The notes beneath the pieces are model-generated. The model was not told where the DNA came from. It worked only from the letters and a program-made list of their open reading frames with translations, and made no database searches. Source: Micromonospora rifamycinica (GTDB lineage Bacteria > Actinomycetota > Actinomycetes > Mycobacteriales > Micromonosporaceae). Taken from it: a stretch of DNA of 64,000 nt. The DNA lies in the NCBI RefSeq assembly GCF_900090265.1, contig NZ_LT607752.1, positions 4,650,001 to 4,714,000 on the forward strand, written 5' to 3'. Position numbers and translations under genes: made by a program. Shown here piece after piece: positions 50,770 to 58,261 of this stretch. Position 1 is the first letter of the stretch. Each line of letters opens with the position of its first letter.

Positions 50770-51086
50770 CGGACCGCCACCCAGAGGTGCACGGCTGTAC
50801 CTAGTCTGCCACGAACTGCGACCGGACGAGCCGGCCCACCACCGTCCGACGCGCTCCACCGTGCCGGAATCGGGTCGTTCATCCTCGGCGTGACCAGCAT
50901 GACCTCACCCGGTCGGTCCACTGTGGCCAAAATTCCGGCCGTCCTGGGCGAGCCGTGACCCAGCCGGGGCGACAGGTGGTGGATATTGCCGGCCGAAGGT
51001 GGTCATGTTGGCGGATATCGTCGGCCGGGCGTGGCTCGCGGCCCGGATCGGGTAGGACCTCGGCCCGGATCGGGTAAGACTGGGCC
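50770..51086. other. Intergenic region before the quinone oxidoreductase gene
   Basis: A 317-bp gap that includes the tRNA-Ser promoter on the minus strand and, next to the oxidoreductase start, a 20-bp direct repeat (51039-51080). No gene supported. Confidence 0.5.
51039..51080 (+). repeat. 20-bp direct repeat abutting the oxidoreductase start
   Basis: CGGCCCGGATCGGGTAGGAC (51039-51058) recurs with one change at 51061-51080, a 22-bp period (two helical turns). It ends six bases before the ATG, so a protein bound there would block transcription or translation start. Confidence 0.75.
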
Positions 51087-52064
51087 ATGCATGCGATCAC
51101 GATCCCGGAACCCGGTGGACCCGACGCGCTCGTCTGGGCGGAGGTGCCCGATCCCGAGCCCGGCGCGGGTGAGGTGGTGGTCGAGGTGGCCGCCAGCGCG
51201 GTCAACCGGGCCGACCTGCTCCAGCGGCAGGGGCACTATCCGCCGCCGCCGGGCGCGCCCGCGTACCCCGGGCTGGAGTGTTCGGGGGTGATCGGCGCGG
51301 TCGGCGCGGGGGTGACCGGGTGGGCGGTGGGTCAGCCGGTCTGCGCGCTGCTGGCCGGCGGCGGCTACGCCGAGCGGGTGGTCGTGCCGGCCGGGCAGCT
51401 GCTGCCGGTGCCGGCCGGGGTCGACCCGGTCGACGCCGCCGCGCTGCCCGAGGTGGCCTGCACCGTCTGGTCGAACCTGGTCCGGGTGGCCCACCTCGGC
51501 GCGGGCGAGACGCTGCTGGTGCACGGCGGCGGCAGCGGCATCGGCACGTTCGCGGTGCAGTTCGGCGCGGCGCTGGGCGCGACGGTGGTGGCGACCGCCC
51601 GGTCGACCAAGCACGACAGGTTGCGGGAGCTGGGTGCCGCGCACACCGTCGACTACCGCGAGCAGGATTTCGTCAGGGAGGTCCGGCGGGTCACCGACGG
51701 GCGGGGGGCGGACGTGATCCTCGACATCATGGGCGCGTCCTACCTGGCCCGGAACGTGGCGGCGCTGGCCGACGGCGGCCGGCTGGTGGTGATCGGCATG
51801 CAGGGCGGCCGGCAGGCGGAGCTGGATCTGGGCGCGCTGCTGGCGAAGCGGGCCTCGGTGGCGGCCACCGCGCTGCGGTCCCGCCCGCCGGCCGACAAGG
51901 CGGACATCGTCCGGGGCGTACGGGAGCAGGTGTGGCCGCTGGTGGAGGCGGGCGCGGTCCGGCCGATCGTGGACCGGCGGCTGCCGATGCGCGACGCTGC
52001 GCAGGCGCACCGGCTGGTCGAGTCGAGCGACCACGTGGGCAAGGTGCTGCTCACCACCGGGTGA
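51087..52064 (+). CDS. NAD(P)H quinone oxidoreductase (zeta-crystallin/PIG3 type)
   Basis: A 325-aa member of the zinc-free medium-chain reductase group. The start MHAITIPEPGGPDALVWAEV, VNRADLLQRQGHYPPPPGAP (a PIG3-like motif) and the NADPH-binding core LVHGGGSGIGTFAVQFGAALG are clear; VDYREQDFVREVRRVTDGRG follows. These enzymes reduce quinones by one or two electrons and protect against redox cyclers. No zinc ligands are present. It converges on the soxR gene; in Streptomyces SoxR activates similar reductases, so SoxR control is plausible. The direct repeat just upstream is not a standard SoxR box. Confidence 0.92.
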   Translation: MHAITIPEPGGPDALVWAEVPDPEPGAGEVVVEVAASAVNRADLLQRQGHYPPPPGAPAYPGLECSGVIGAVGAGVTGWAVGQPVCALLAGGGYAERVVVPAGQLLPVPAGVDPVDAAALPEVACTVWSNLVRVAHLGAGETLLVHGGGSGIGTFAVQFGAALGATVVATARSTKHDRLRELGAAHTVDYREQDFVREVRRVTDGRGADVILDIMGASYLARNVAALADGGRLVVIGMQGGRQAELDLGALLAKRASVAATALRSRPPADKADIVRGVREQVWPLVEAGAVRPIVDRRLPMRDAAQAHRLVESSDHVGKVLLTTG

Positions 52065-52118
52065 CGGCCCGACCGGACCACGAGGTGGTGCCGGTGGCGC
52101 TGCCGGGCCGGGGGGAGT

Positions 52119-52583
52119 TCAGCACGGCGCGGGCGGGTCCTCCCGGTGGGGCAGCACCAGGCGGCGGGCGCCGGGGCCCTCGCCGGCCAGCGTGTCGTCC
52201 GGGTTGTAGAGGGTGCAGCGCTGCAACGACAGGCAGCCGCAGCCGATGCAGCCGTCCAGGTCGTCGCGGAGCTTGCCGAGCAGCCGGATCCGTTCGTCCA
52301 GCCGTTTCCGCCAGGTGCGGGAGAGGGCGGCCCAGTCGTCCGGGCTGGGGGCGCGGGACGAGGGCAGCGAGTCCAGCGCGGCACGGATCTCCTCCAGCGA
52401 GATGCCGACCTGCTGGGAGATCCGGACGAACGCCACCCGGCGCAGCTCGGTGCGGGCGTACCGGCGCTGGTTGCCGCCGGTGCGTTCGGCATGGATCAGC
52501 CCGAGCCGTTCGTAGTAGCGCAGCGCCGACTGGGCCACCCCGCTGCGCGCGGAGAGCTGACCGATGGTGAGTGACTCGTGCAT
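52119..52583 (-). CDS. soxR: SoxR, redox-sensing MerR regulator
   Basis: A 154-aa MerR-family protein. The helix-turn-helix is LTIGQLSARSGVAQSALRYYERLGLIHAERTGGNQRRY. The C-terminus carries the SoxR iron-sulfur motif CIGCGCLSLQRC (Cys-x2-Cys-x-Cys-x5-Cys) that binds a [2Fe-2S] cluster. In actinobacteria SoxR reacts directly to redox-active quinones and antibiotics rather than superoxide. ATG 52583 follows AAGGGC. It is divergent from a split transketolase and convergent with a quinone oxidoreductase. A palindrome 15 bp from its start is the likely binding site. Confidence 0.96.
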   Translation of the reverse strand: MHESLTIGQLSARSGVAQSALRYYERLGLIHAERTGGNQRRYARTELRRVAFVRISQQVGISLEEIRAALDSLPSSRAPSPDDWAALSRTWRKRLDERIRLLGKLRDDLDGCIGCGCLSLQRCTLYNPDDTLAGEGPGARRLVLPHREDPPAPC

Positions 52584-52597
52584 CAATGCCCTTGAGT

Positions 52598-52611
52598 TGA
52601 AGTCAACTTCA
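52598..52611. promoter_or_regulatory. Probable SoxR box
   Basis: TGAAGT (52598-52603) and ACTTCA (52606-52611) form an inverted repeat with a two-base centre, in the 45-bp gap between divergent soxR and transketolase genes. The wider context (CTTGAGTTGAAGTCAACTTC) resembles known SoxR boxes, which are CCTCAAG-type palindromes inside the promoter. Confidence 0.65.
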
Positions 52612-52628
52612 GGTTGCACGCTAGCGAC

Positions 52629-53399
52629 ATGACCACACCGACCGCAACCCGCCCACCCGGCCGCGTCCTCCCCGGCCCGGTCGTCGCACCGCTGGAGCGC
52701 CTCCGCGCCGGCCGCCACTACGACGCCAACGTGTACTCCACCGTCGACGTGCACTGGACGCTCTACGACCGGGTGCTGCGGGTCACCCCGGCCACCGTCG
52801 ACGACCCCGACCGGGACCGCTTCCTGCTCTCCAAGGGGCACGCCGTGGCCGGCTACTACGCGGTGCTCGCCGCCAAGGGGTTCATCCCCGCCGACTGGCT
52901 CGACGACGAGGGCGGACCGGACAGCCGGCTCGGCGGCCACCCCGACCGGACCCTGGTCCCCGGTGTGGAGATCGGCTCCGGCTCGCTCGGTCACGGCCTC
53001 GGGCTGGGCGTCGGCACCGCACTCGGCCTGCGCGCCCAGGGGCGTACCACCCCCCGGGTGTACGTCCTGCTCGGCGACGCCGAACTGGACGAGGGCTCCA
53101 ACCACGAGGCGATCGCTTATGCCGGGGCCACCGGACTGGCCGGGCTCACCGCGATCGTGCTCGACAACGCGTCGGCCAGTCACGGCTGGCCGGGCGGGGT
53201 GGCCAGCCGGTTCGCCGTCAACGGCTGGACCGCCGCCACCGTCGACGGACACGACCACGACGCCCTGTACGCCGCCCTCACCGGCCACGACGGCCACCGC
53301 CCGCACGCCGTCGTCGCGGTCGACACGCCCGCCCACCCGGCGGACCGGCCGGACGGGTCGACGGCCGGCGACGTGACGACCCCGGGGAGCCGGCCATGA
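52629..53399 (+). CDS. Transketolase-like N-terminal (TPP-binding) subunit
   Basis: A 256-aa subunit corresponding to the first third of transketolase. Visible marks are LLSKGHAVAGYYAVLA, GVEIGSGSLGHGLGLGVGTALG and the thiamine-diphosphate region LLGDAELDEGSNHEAIAYAG ending VLDNAS. The usual GDG reads GDA, as in some two-subunit homologues. Such proteins move two-carbon units between sugars, or make related products in antibiotic pathways. The ATG 52629 lies only 46 bp from the soxR start, on the other side of the palindrome. The partner subunit overlaps it by four bases. Confidence 0.9.
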   Translation: MTTPTATRPPGRVLPGPVVAPLERLRAGRHYDANVYSTVDVHWTLYDRVLRVTPATVDDPDRDRFLLSKGHAVAGYYAVLAAKGFIPADWLDDEGGPDSRLGGHPDRTLVPGVEIGSGSLGHGLGLGVGTALGLRAQGRTTPRVYVLLGDAELDEGSNHEAIAYAGATGLAGLTAIVLDNASASHGWPGGVASRFAVNGWTAATVDGHDHDALYAALTGHDGHRPHAVVAVDTPAHPADRPDGSTAGDVTTPGSRP

Positions 53400-54310
53400 C
53401 CATGCGGGACGCCTTCGTCGCCAGCGCCACCCGGTTCCTCGACGACCCCCGGACCACGATCGTGCTGGCCGACATCTCCGCCGACGCCTTCACCGAGGCG
53501 GGCCGACGCTATCCGGACCGGGTGGTCAACGTGGGTATCCGGGAACAGCTGATGATCGGGGTGGCCGGCGGGCTCGCCCTCACCGGGCAGCGCCCGATCG
53601 TGCACAGCTACGCCCCGTTCCTCGTCGAGCGGGCGTACGAGCAGATCAAGCTGGACCTCGACCACCAGGGCGTCGGTGCGGTGCTGGTCAGCATCGGCGC
53701 GTCGTACGACCGGGCGGAGGCCGGCCGGACCCACCTGGCCCCGGCCGACGTCGCCCTGATCGACACCCTCGACGGCTGGACCGTGCACGTCCCCGGCCAC
53801 CCCGACGAGGTGCCCGACCTGCTGCGGGACGCGGTCTGCGGACGGCACTCGACCTATCTGCGGCTGTCGATGCGCGGCAACGCGCGGGCGTACCCGCAGG
53901 CGGGTGGGTTGCAGGTGGTCCGCGACGCCGGACCGGGCGCGGCGCTGCTGGTGGCGGTCGGTCCGGTCCGCGACGACGCGCTCGCGGCGGTGGCCGACCT
54001 GCCGGTGACGGTGGCCTACACGCACCGCCCCCGGCCGTTCGACGTGACCGGGCTCCGGACGCTGGCCGGCGGCGAGGTGATCGTGGTCGAGCCCTATCTG
54101 GCCGGCACCTCGACGCGGGTGGTGGCCGAGGCGCTGGCCGACCGGCCGCACCGGCTGCTCAGTCTCGGTGTGGGCCGTGCCGAGTTGCGGCGCTACGGCA
54201 CCGCCGGGGACCACGACCGCTGGCACGGCCTCGACCCGGCCGGGCTGCGCCGCGCGGTCGTCGACTTCCTGACCTCCGGGGACCGGACGCGGGGCGAACC
54301 GGCGCGGTGA
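53396..54310 (+). CDS. Transketolase-like C-terminal subunit
   Basis: A 304-aa subunit with the pyrimidine-binding and C-terminal domains. Marks include RVVNVGIREQLMIGVAGGLA (the catalytic Glu in REQ), IVHSYAPFLVERAYEQIKLDL and VDGWTV-type strand DTLDGWTVHVPGHPDEV. The last 120 residues form the transketolase C-domain (EVIVVEPYLAGTSTRVVAEAL). It begins at an ATG overlapping the previous stop (ATGA), so the subunits are made in equal amounts. Split transketolases of this type occur in secondary metabolism and in some pentose pathways. SoxR linkage suggests a redox-stress role (inference). Confidence 0.9.
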   Translation: MTMRDAFVASATRFLDDPRTTIVLADISADAFTEAGRRYPDRVVNVGIREQLMIGVAGGLALTGQRPIVHSYAPFLVERAYEQIKLDLDHQGVGAVLVSIGASYDRAEAGRTHLAPADVALIDTLDGWTVHVPGHPDEVPDLLRDAVCGRHSTYLRLSMRGNARAYPQAGGLQVVRDAGPGAALLVAVGPVRDDALAAVADLPVTVAYTHRPRPFDVTGLRTLAGGEVIVVEPYLAGTSTRVVAEALADRPHRLLSLGVGRAELRRYGTAGDHDRWHGLDPAGLRRAVVDFLTSGDRTRGEPAR

Positions 54311-54312
54311 CC

Positions 54313-54483
54313 GGGCCGACGGCCGCAGCCGGCCCGGTGGTCACGGGCGGGAGTGGCAGCCGACCCGGACGGCCGCGGCCGACCCGGTGGTCACGGGCGG
54401 GACGGCGGCGCTGTGGGCTCAGCGGGGGAGGCGGGCGGAACGGCGGCCGGGCTCAGCGGGGGGTGCGGGCGGAACGGCGGCGG
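54313..54483. repeat. Two short imperfect duplications
   Basis: CCCGGTGGTCACGGGCGGGA occurs twice (near 54334 and 54379), and a block starting GGCTCAGCGGGGG followed by GCGGGCGGAACGGCGGC occurs twice (near 54415 and 54453). They occupy the gap after the transketolase operon and the 3' end of the convergent glycosyltransferase gene. Confidence 0.7.
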
Positions 54484-55157
54484 GTGCGTTCCCGGCCGAG
54501 GATCCAGATCGCCTCGACACCGTCCTTCCAGGTGATCTTCTTGCCCTCCTCGCGACCGCGCGCCCGGTAGCTGATCGGCACCTCGTACGGGCGGATCCGC
54601 CGACGTAGCAGCTTGCCGGTCACCTCCGCCTCCATCCCGAAGCCCCGGGACCGGATGCCCAGCGACCGGTACAGCTCGACCGGCATCAGCTTGAAGCAGG
54701 TCTCCAGGTCGCCGATGTAGGAGTTGAACAGCACGTTCGCCGCCATCGTGACGCCCTTGTTGCCCATCACGTACCAGAAGCTGTAGGCGCTGTGGCTGCC
54801 GAAGGTGCGGTTGCCGTAGACCACCGTGGCCCGCCCGTCGAGCACCGGGGCGAGCAGCCGTGGGATGTCCTGCGGGTCGTACTCCAGGTCGGCGTCGAGG
54901 ATGACCATGTACTCACCCTCGGCGCTGTCCACGGCCGTCTTGATGGCCGCGCCCTTGCCCGCGTTGCGGGGGTGGGTGATCACCCGCAGCCGCGCGTCGT
55001 CCGCCCGGCCGAGGATCTCCCCGGTGCCGTCCCGGCTGCCGTCGTCCACCACGACCAGCTCGATCTCGCACGGGTAATCGACCGCCAATGCCTGCTTGAG
55101 GGCATCCGCGATGCGTTCTTCCTCGTTGTAGACCGGCATGAGGATCGAGAGCTTCAC
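54453..55157 (-). CDS. Family 2 glycosyltransferase
   Basis: A 234-aa GT-A-fold enzyme. LSILMPVYNEEERIADAL, VVVDDGSRDGTGEIL, GKGAAIKTAVDSAEGEYMVI and LDADLEYDPQDIPRLLAP carry the nucleotide-sugar binding and DxD-like metal residues. It resembles polyprenyl-phosphate sugar synthases (dolichol-phosphate mannose synthase-like) more than polymerases, as it has no membrane helix and ends in an Arg-rich tail. Such an enzyme could charge the carrier used by GT-C transferases such as the one encoded divergently. GTG 55157 is chosen for its GGAG at good spacing; GTG 55169 is four codons upstream. C-terminal codons overlap a short direct repeat. Confidence 0.9.
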   Translation of the reverse strand: MKLSILMPVYNEEERIADALKQALAVDYPCEIELVVVDDGSRDGTGEILGRADDARLRVITHPRNAGKGAAIKTAVDSAEGEYMVILDADLEYDPQDIPRLLAPVLDGRATVVYGNRTFGSHSAYSFWYVMGNKGVTMAANVLFNSYIGDLETCFKLMPVELYRSLGIRSRGFGMEAEVTGKLLRRRIRPYEVPISYRARGREEGKKITWKDGVEAIWILGRERTRRRSARTPR

Positions 55158-55330
55158 GGGAATCTCCACGGTGGCGACAGTGAGTCGGGCCCTAGCCTAG
55201 CCTGGCAGGTCAGCCCTGTGAGGGTCGCCACCGTGCCGGCCGGGGCCGTCCGTCCGTCCCTTCCGCGCCACCGACGTCGGTTCGCCGGCCGGCAGCCGGT
55301 CGCCGGTCCCGATGGTGTTTACTTCCGCCC

Positions 55331-57547
55331 ATGTCGGCAGCCGGCTGGATGCTCGTGGCGGCCCCCGTCGCCGCGCTCGTGACGCTCACCGCCCTCCTGC
55401 GGCCCCGGGCCGCCGCAGCGGTCGCCCCGAACCGCCTCGGCGTGCTCCGGGCCGCCCTGCTGACCGGCGTCTTCGCCGTGCTGACCGTGGAGCTGCTCGG
55501 CGCGGTCGGCGCGCTCACCCTGCCCGCCCTCGCCCTCGCCTGGCTGGTCTTCCTGGTCGGCATCGCGGTGCCGGCCGGCCGGCACCGCGGCCGGGCGACG
55601 GTCCGGGCCGGGACCACGGTCGCCGAGGACCGCCGGGCGGTGCTGGTCGGCGCGGCCGTGGGCGGCCCGGCGGCGGGCGGCGCGCCCGGGACCGGCCCCG
55701 GGCGGCCCACCGCGCACCCGGCCGCCGTCCGGGGTGGCGTCGCGGCGATGCTGTCCGGCTGGTCGGACCGGCTGACCCGGCTCTGGCGTACGGGAACCCG
55801 GGGCGAGCGGCTGCTTGCCGGCACGGTGGTCGGGGTGGTGCTGACCGAGCTGGTGGTGGCGCTGCTCGCTGAGCCGAACAACTTCGACTCGCAGACGTAC
55901 CACCTGCCGAAGGTGGAGCACTGGGTGGCCCAGGGCAGCCTCGACTTCTGGCCCACCGCCATCCACCGGCAGGTGACCATCCCGCCCGGCGCCGAGTACC
56001 TGCTGCTGCACCTGCGCCTGTTCACCGGCGGGGACGCGCTGCACAACCTGGTGCAGTGGGCCGCCGGGATCGGCTGCCTGCTGGCGGCCACCCGGATCAC
56101 CGCCCAACTCGGCGGGGGGCGACGGGCCCAACTGCTCACCGCGTTCCTGGTCGCCACCACGCCGATGGTGGTCCTCCAGGCGACCAGCACCCAGACCGAC
56201 CTGGTGGCCGCCGCCTGGACCGCCTGCGCCGCCACCCTGGCGCTGGACGGCCTGCGCCGGCGGGCCGGCCTGGGCGACGCGCTGGCGCTGGGCGCGGCCA
56301 CCGGGCTGACCGCGCTGACCAAGACCAGCGGGCTGCTCGCCGTCGGGCCGCTGCTGCTGCTCTGGGGCCTGGCCCAGCTCCGCCTCGCCACCCGCCCCAC
56401 CGGGATCGACCGCCCCACCGGGGCCGACCGGCCAGCCGGGGGTGGCCCTGCCGGGACGGCGCCGGGCGGGGTGGCCCGGCAGGTGGCCCGGACGGTGGGC
56501 GGCTCGCTGCTGGTGCTGCTGGTCGCGGCGACGGTGGTGGGGCCGTTCCTGGCCCGGGAGACCGCCGAGTTCGGCCACCCGTTGGGGCCGCCCCGGCTGC
56601 GGGAGTCCATCCCGATGGAACGGCACGATCCGGCTTCCGTCCTGGTCAACGCGCTGCGGATCGGGCACACCGCGTTCGACACCCCGCTCGCCCCGCTGCG
56701 CGCCGGCACCGCCGAGGCGATCATGGCCGGCTCCCGGACGGTCGGCGTGGACCCGCAGGACCGGGCCATCACCTTCGGCCGGGAGGTCTTCCCGGTGCCC
56801 TCCTGGTATCCCGACGAGGACCGGGTGGCCTTCCCGCTGGCCGGGGCGCTGGCGCTGCTCGGGGCGGTCGTCGCGCTGGTCCGGCCCCGGCGGGTCAGCC
56901 CCGGTCGGCCGGGGGCGCTGCGGGCGTACGCGGCCGTGGTGGTGTGCGCGGTGCTGCTGCACACCGCGATGATCAAATGGCAGCCGTGGGGGAACCGGCT
57001 GCTGCTCTACGCGCTGGTGCTGGCCGTACCGCTGGCCGGACTCTGGGTGGACGCGGTGCTGCGGCGGCGGGCCGGGGCGGGCCGCCGGTCGGTGGCCGCC
57101 GGGCTGGTGGTGACCGTGCTCGCCACCTCCGCGCTGGCCGGCGTGCTGGCCCTGTCGTACGGCTTCCCGCGCCGGCTGGTCGGTGCCGGCTCGGTCTTCA
57201 CCACCACGGAGTGGGACACCCGGTTCCTGCGCCGGCCGCAGTGGGCCGCCGAGTTCCGCTGGGCCGCCTCGGCGGTGCGGGCCAGCGACGCCCGGCGGAT
57301 CGGCCTGGTGCAGCAGAACGACAACTGGGAGTACCCCTGGTGGTTGCTGCTGCGCGACGCCGACGGCCGGTCGCCCGAGCTGGTGGCGTTGCAGTCGGTG
57401 CTGCCGGACCGGCCGCCGGCCGACCCGGCCTCGGTCGACGCGATCGTCTGCACCGGCCCCCGGACGGAGTGCGTCCGGCTGGTCCCGGCGGGGTGGACGG
57501 TCGAGTACCGGGACCACGTCGGCTACGCGCTGCCCCCGGCCCGCTGA
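55331..57547 (+). CDS. GT-C/GT39-like membrane glycosyltransferase
   Basis: A 738-aa integral membrane protein with about a dozen helices (GWMLVAAPVAALVTLTALL, ALLTGVFAVLTVELL, LALAWLVFLVGIAVPAG, LAGTVVGVVLTELVVALLAE, LLVLLVAATVVGPFLAR, FPLAGALALLGAVVALV). The first large loop has SQTYHLPKVEHWVAQGSLDFWP, with the acidic/His pattern of GT39-like proteins. A low-complexity segment (90-130) may be flexible. Enzymes of this type use polyprenyl-phosphate sugars. It is divergent from the GT2 gene, which could make the donor. The ATG at 55331 lacks a strong ribosome site. Confidence 0.85.
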   Translation: MSAAGWMLVAAPVAALVTLTALLRPRAAAAVAPNRLGVLRAALLTGVFAVLTVELLGAVGALTLPALALAWLVFLVGIAVPAGRHRGRATVRAGTTVAEDRRAVLVGAAVGGPAAGGAPGTGPGRPTAHPAAVRGGVAAMLSGWSDRLTRLWRTGTRGERLLAGTVVGVVLTELVVALLAEPNNFDSQTYHLPKVEHWVAQGSLDFWPTAIHRQVTIPPGAEYLLLHLRLFTGGDALHNLVQWAAGIGCLLAATRITAQLGGGRRAQLLTAFLVATTPMVVLQATSTQTDLVAAAWTACAATLALDGLRRRAGLGDALALGAATGLTALTKTSGLLAVGPLLLLWGLAQLRLATRPTGIDRPTGADRPAGGGPAGTAPGGVARQVARTVGGSLLVLLVAATVVGPFLARETAEFGHPLGPPRLRESIPMERHDPASVLVNALRIGHTAFDTPLAPLRAGTAEAIMAGSRTVGVDPQDRAITFGREVFPVPSWYPDEDRVAFPLAGALALLGAVVALVRPRRVSPGRPGALRAYAAVVVCAVLLHTAMIKWQPWGNRLLLYALVLAVPLAGLWVDAVLRRRAGAGRRSVAAGLVVTVLATSALAGVLALSYGFPRRLVGAGSVFTTTEWDTRFLRRPQWAAEFRWAASAVRASDARRIGLVQQNDNWEYPWWLLLRDADGRSPELVALQSVLPDRPPADPASVDAIVCTGPRTECVRLVPAGWTVEYRDHVGYALPPAR

Positions 57548-57563
57548 GCCACGGGGAACACCC

Positions 57564-57594
57564 GTCGGGGCCGGTGGTCCACGCCGGCCCCGAC
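57564..57594. terminator. Bidirectional hairpin between membrane GT and lipoprotein genes
   Basis: GTCGGGGCCGG (57564-57574) pairs exactly with CCGGCCCCGAC (57584-57594) across nine bases, between convergent genes. Confidence 0.8.
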
Positions 57595-57608
57595 CGGCCC
57601 CCCACGGG

Positions 57609-58205
57609 TCACTTCTGCTTGACCGGCACCACGATCAGCCGGGCGACGCTGGCGTCCCCGTCCTTGGCCCCGGCCACGTTGACCTTGGTGCCCACCTTGA
57701 CGTCGCTGGCCTTGATGGTGGTGCGCCGCTCGACCACCCGGAGCTGGTCGCCCAGCTTCCAGGTCAGCGAGAAGCCGTCGGTGGACTTCACGGTCACCGA
57801 GCCGCCGTCGACCGCGGTCACCTCGCCGCGCTGCACGACGACGGTCTTCGTGCCGCCGTCCTTGGTCTGCACCACCGCCTCACCGTGCAGGCCGTTGCGG
57901 CCCAGCTGCACCCGGGCCTGCCGGCGCTGCCGCAGCTCCTGCGCCCGCTCACCGCGCTTGCCCTTGGCCCCGGCCTGCGGGGACGGGGTGGTCGACGCGG
58001 CGGGCGCGGCGAGCAGGTCCAACTCGACCGGGTCGAGGCCCAGCGCGGCCAGCGCCTGCCCCTCGACGCCCAGCGCGGCGGCCACGTCGACCGCGGTGGC
58101 CTTCGTGCCGTCCGCCGCGACCTGGGCCGCCCCGCAGCCGGCCACGCCGAGCGTGAGCGCCGCGAGCAGCGACGTGGCGGTGACGGCGATTCCCCGATGT
58201 GCCAT
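57609..58205 (-). CDS. Lipoprotein with DUF5666-like beta domain
   Basis: A 198-aa lipoprotein. The signal ends in the lipobox LGVAGC with Cys24 for lipidation. Residues 30-100 are Ala-rich with a charged KGKRGERAQELRQRRQ stretch. The C-terminal 90 residues form a beta-rich OB-like or DUF5666-type unit (GEVTAVDGGSVTVKSTDGFSLTWKL, KVGTKVNVAGAKDGDASVARLIV). The ATG follows GAGGAAG. Upstream lies the same 21-bp element found before the response-regulator gene, so it is probably part of that two-component regulon. It could be a periplasmic binding or sensory partner; function not known. Confidence 0.88.
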   Translation of the reverse strand: MAHRGIAVTATSLLAALTLGVAGCGAAQVAADGTKATAVDVAAALGVEGQALAALGLDPVELDLLAAPAASTTPSPQAGAKGKRGERAQELRQRRQARVQLGRNGLHGEAVVQTKDGGTKTVVVQRGEVTAVDGGSVTVKSTDGFSLTWKLGDQLRVVERRTTIKASDVKVGTKVNVAGAKDGDASVARLIVVPVKQK

Positions 58206-58261
58206 GACTCTTCCTCTCGTCGGTGACGCCACCAGCGTCGCCGAGCGGGATGGGCGCCGGG

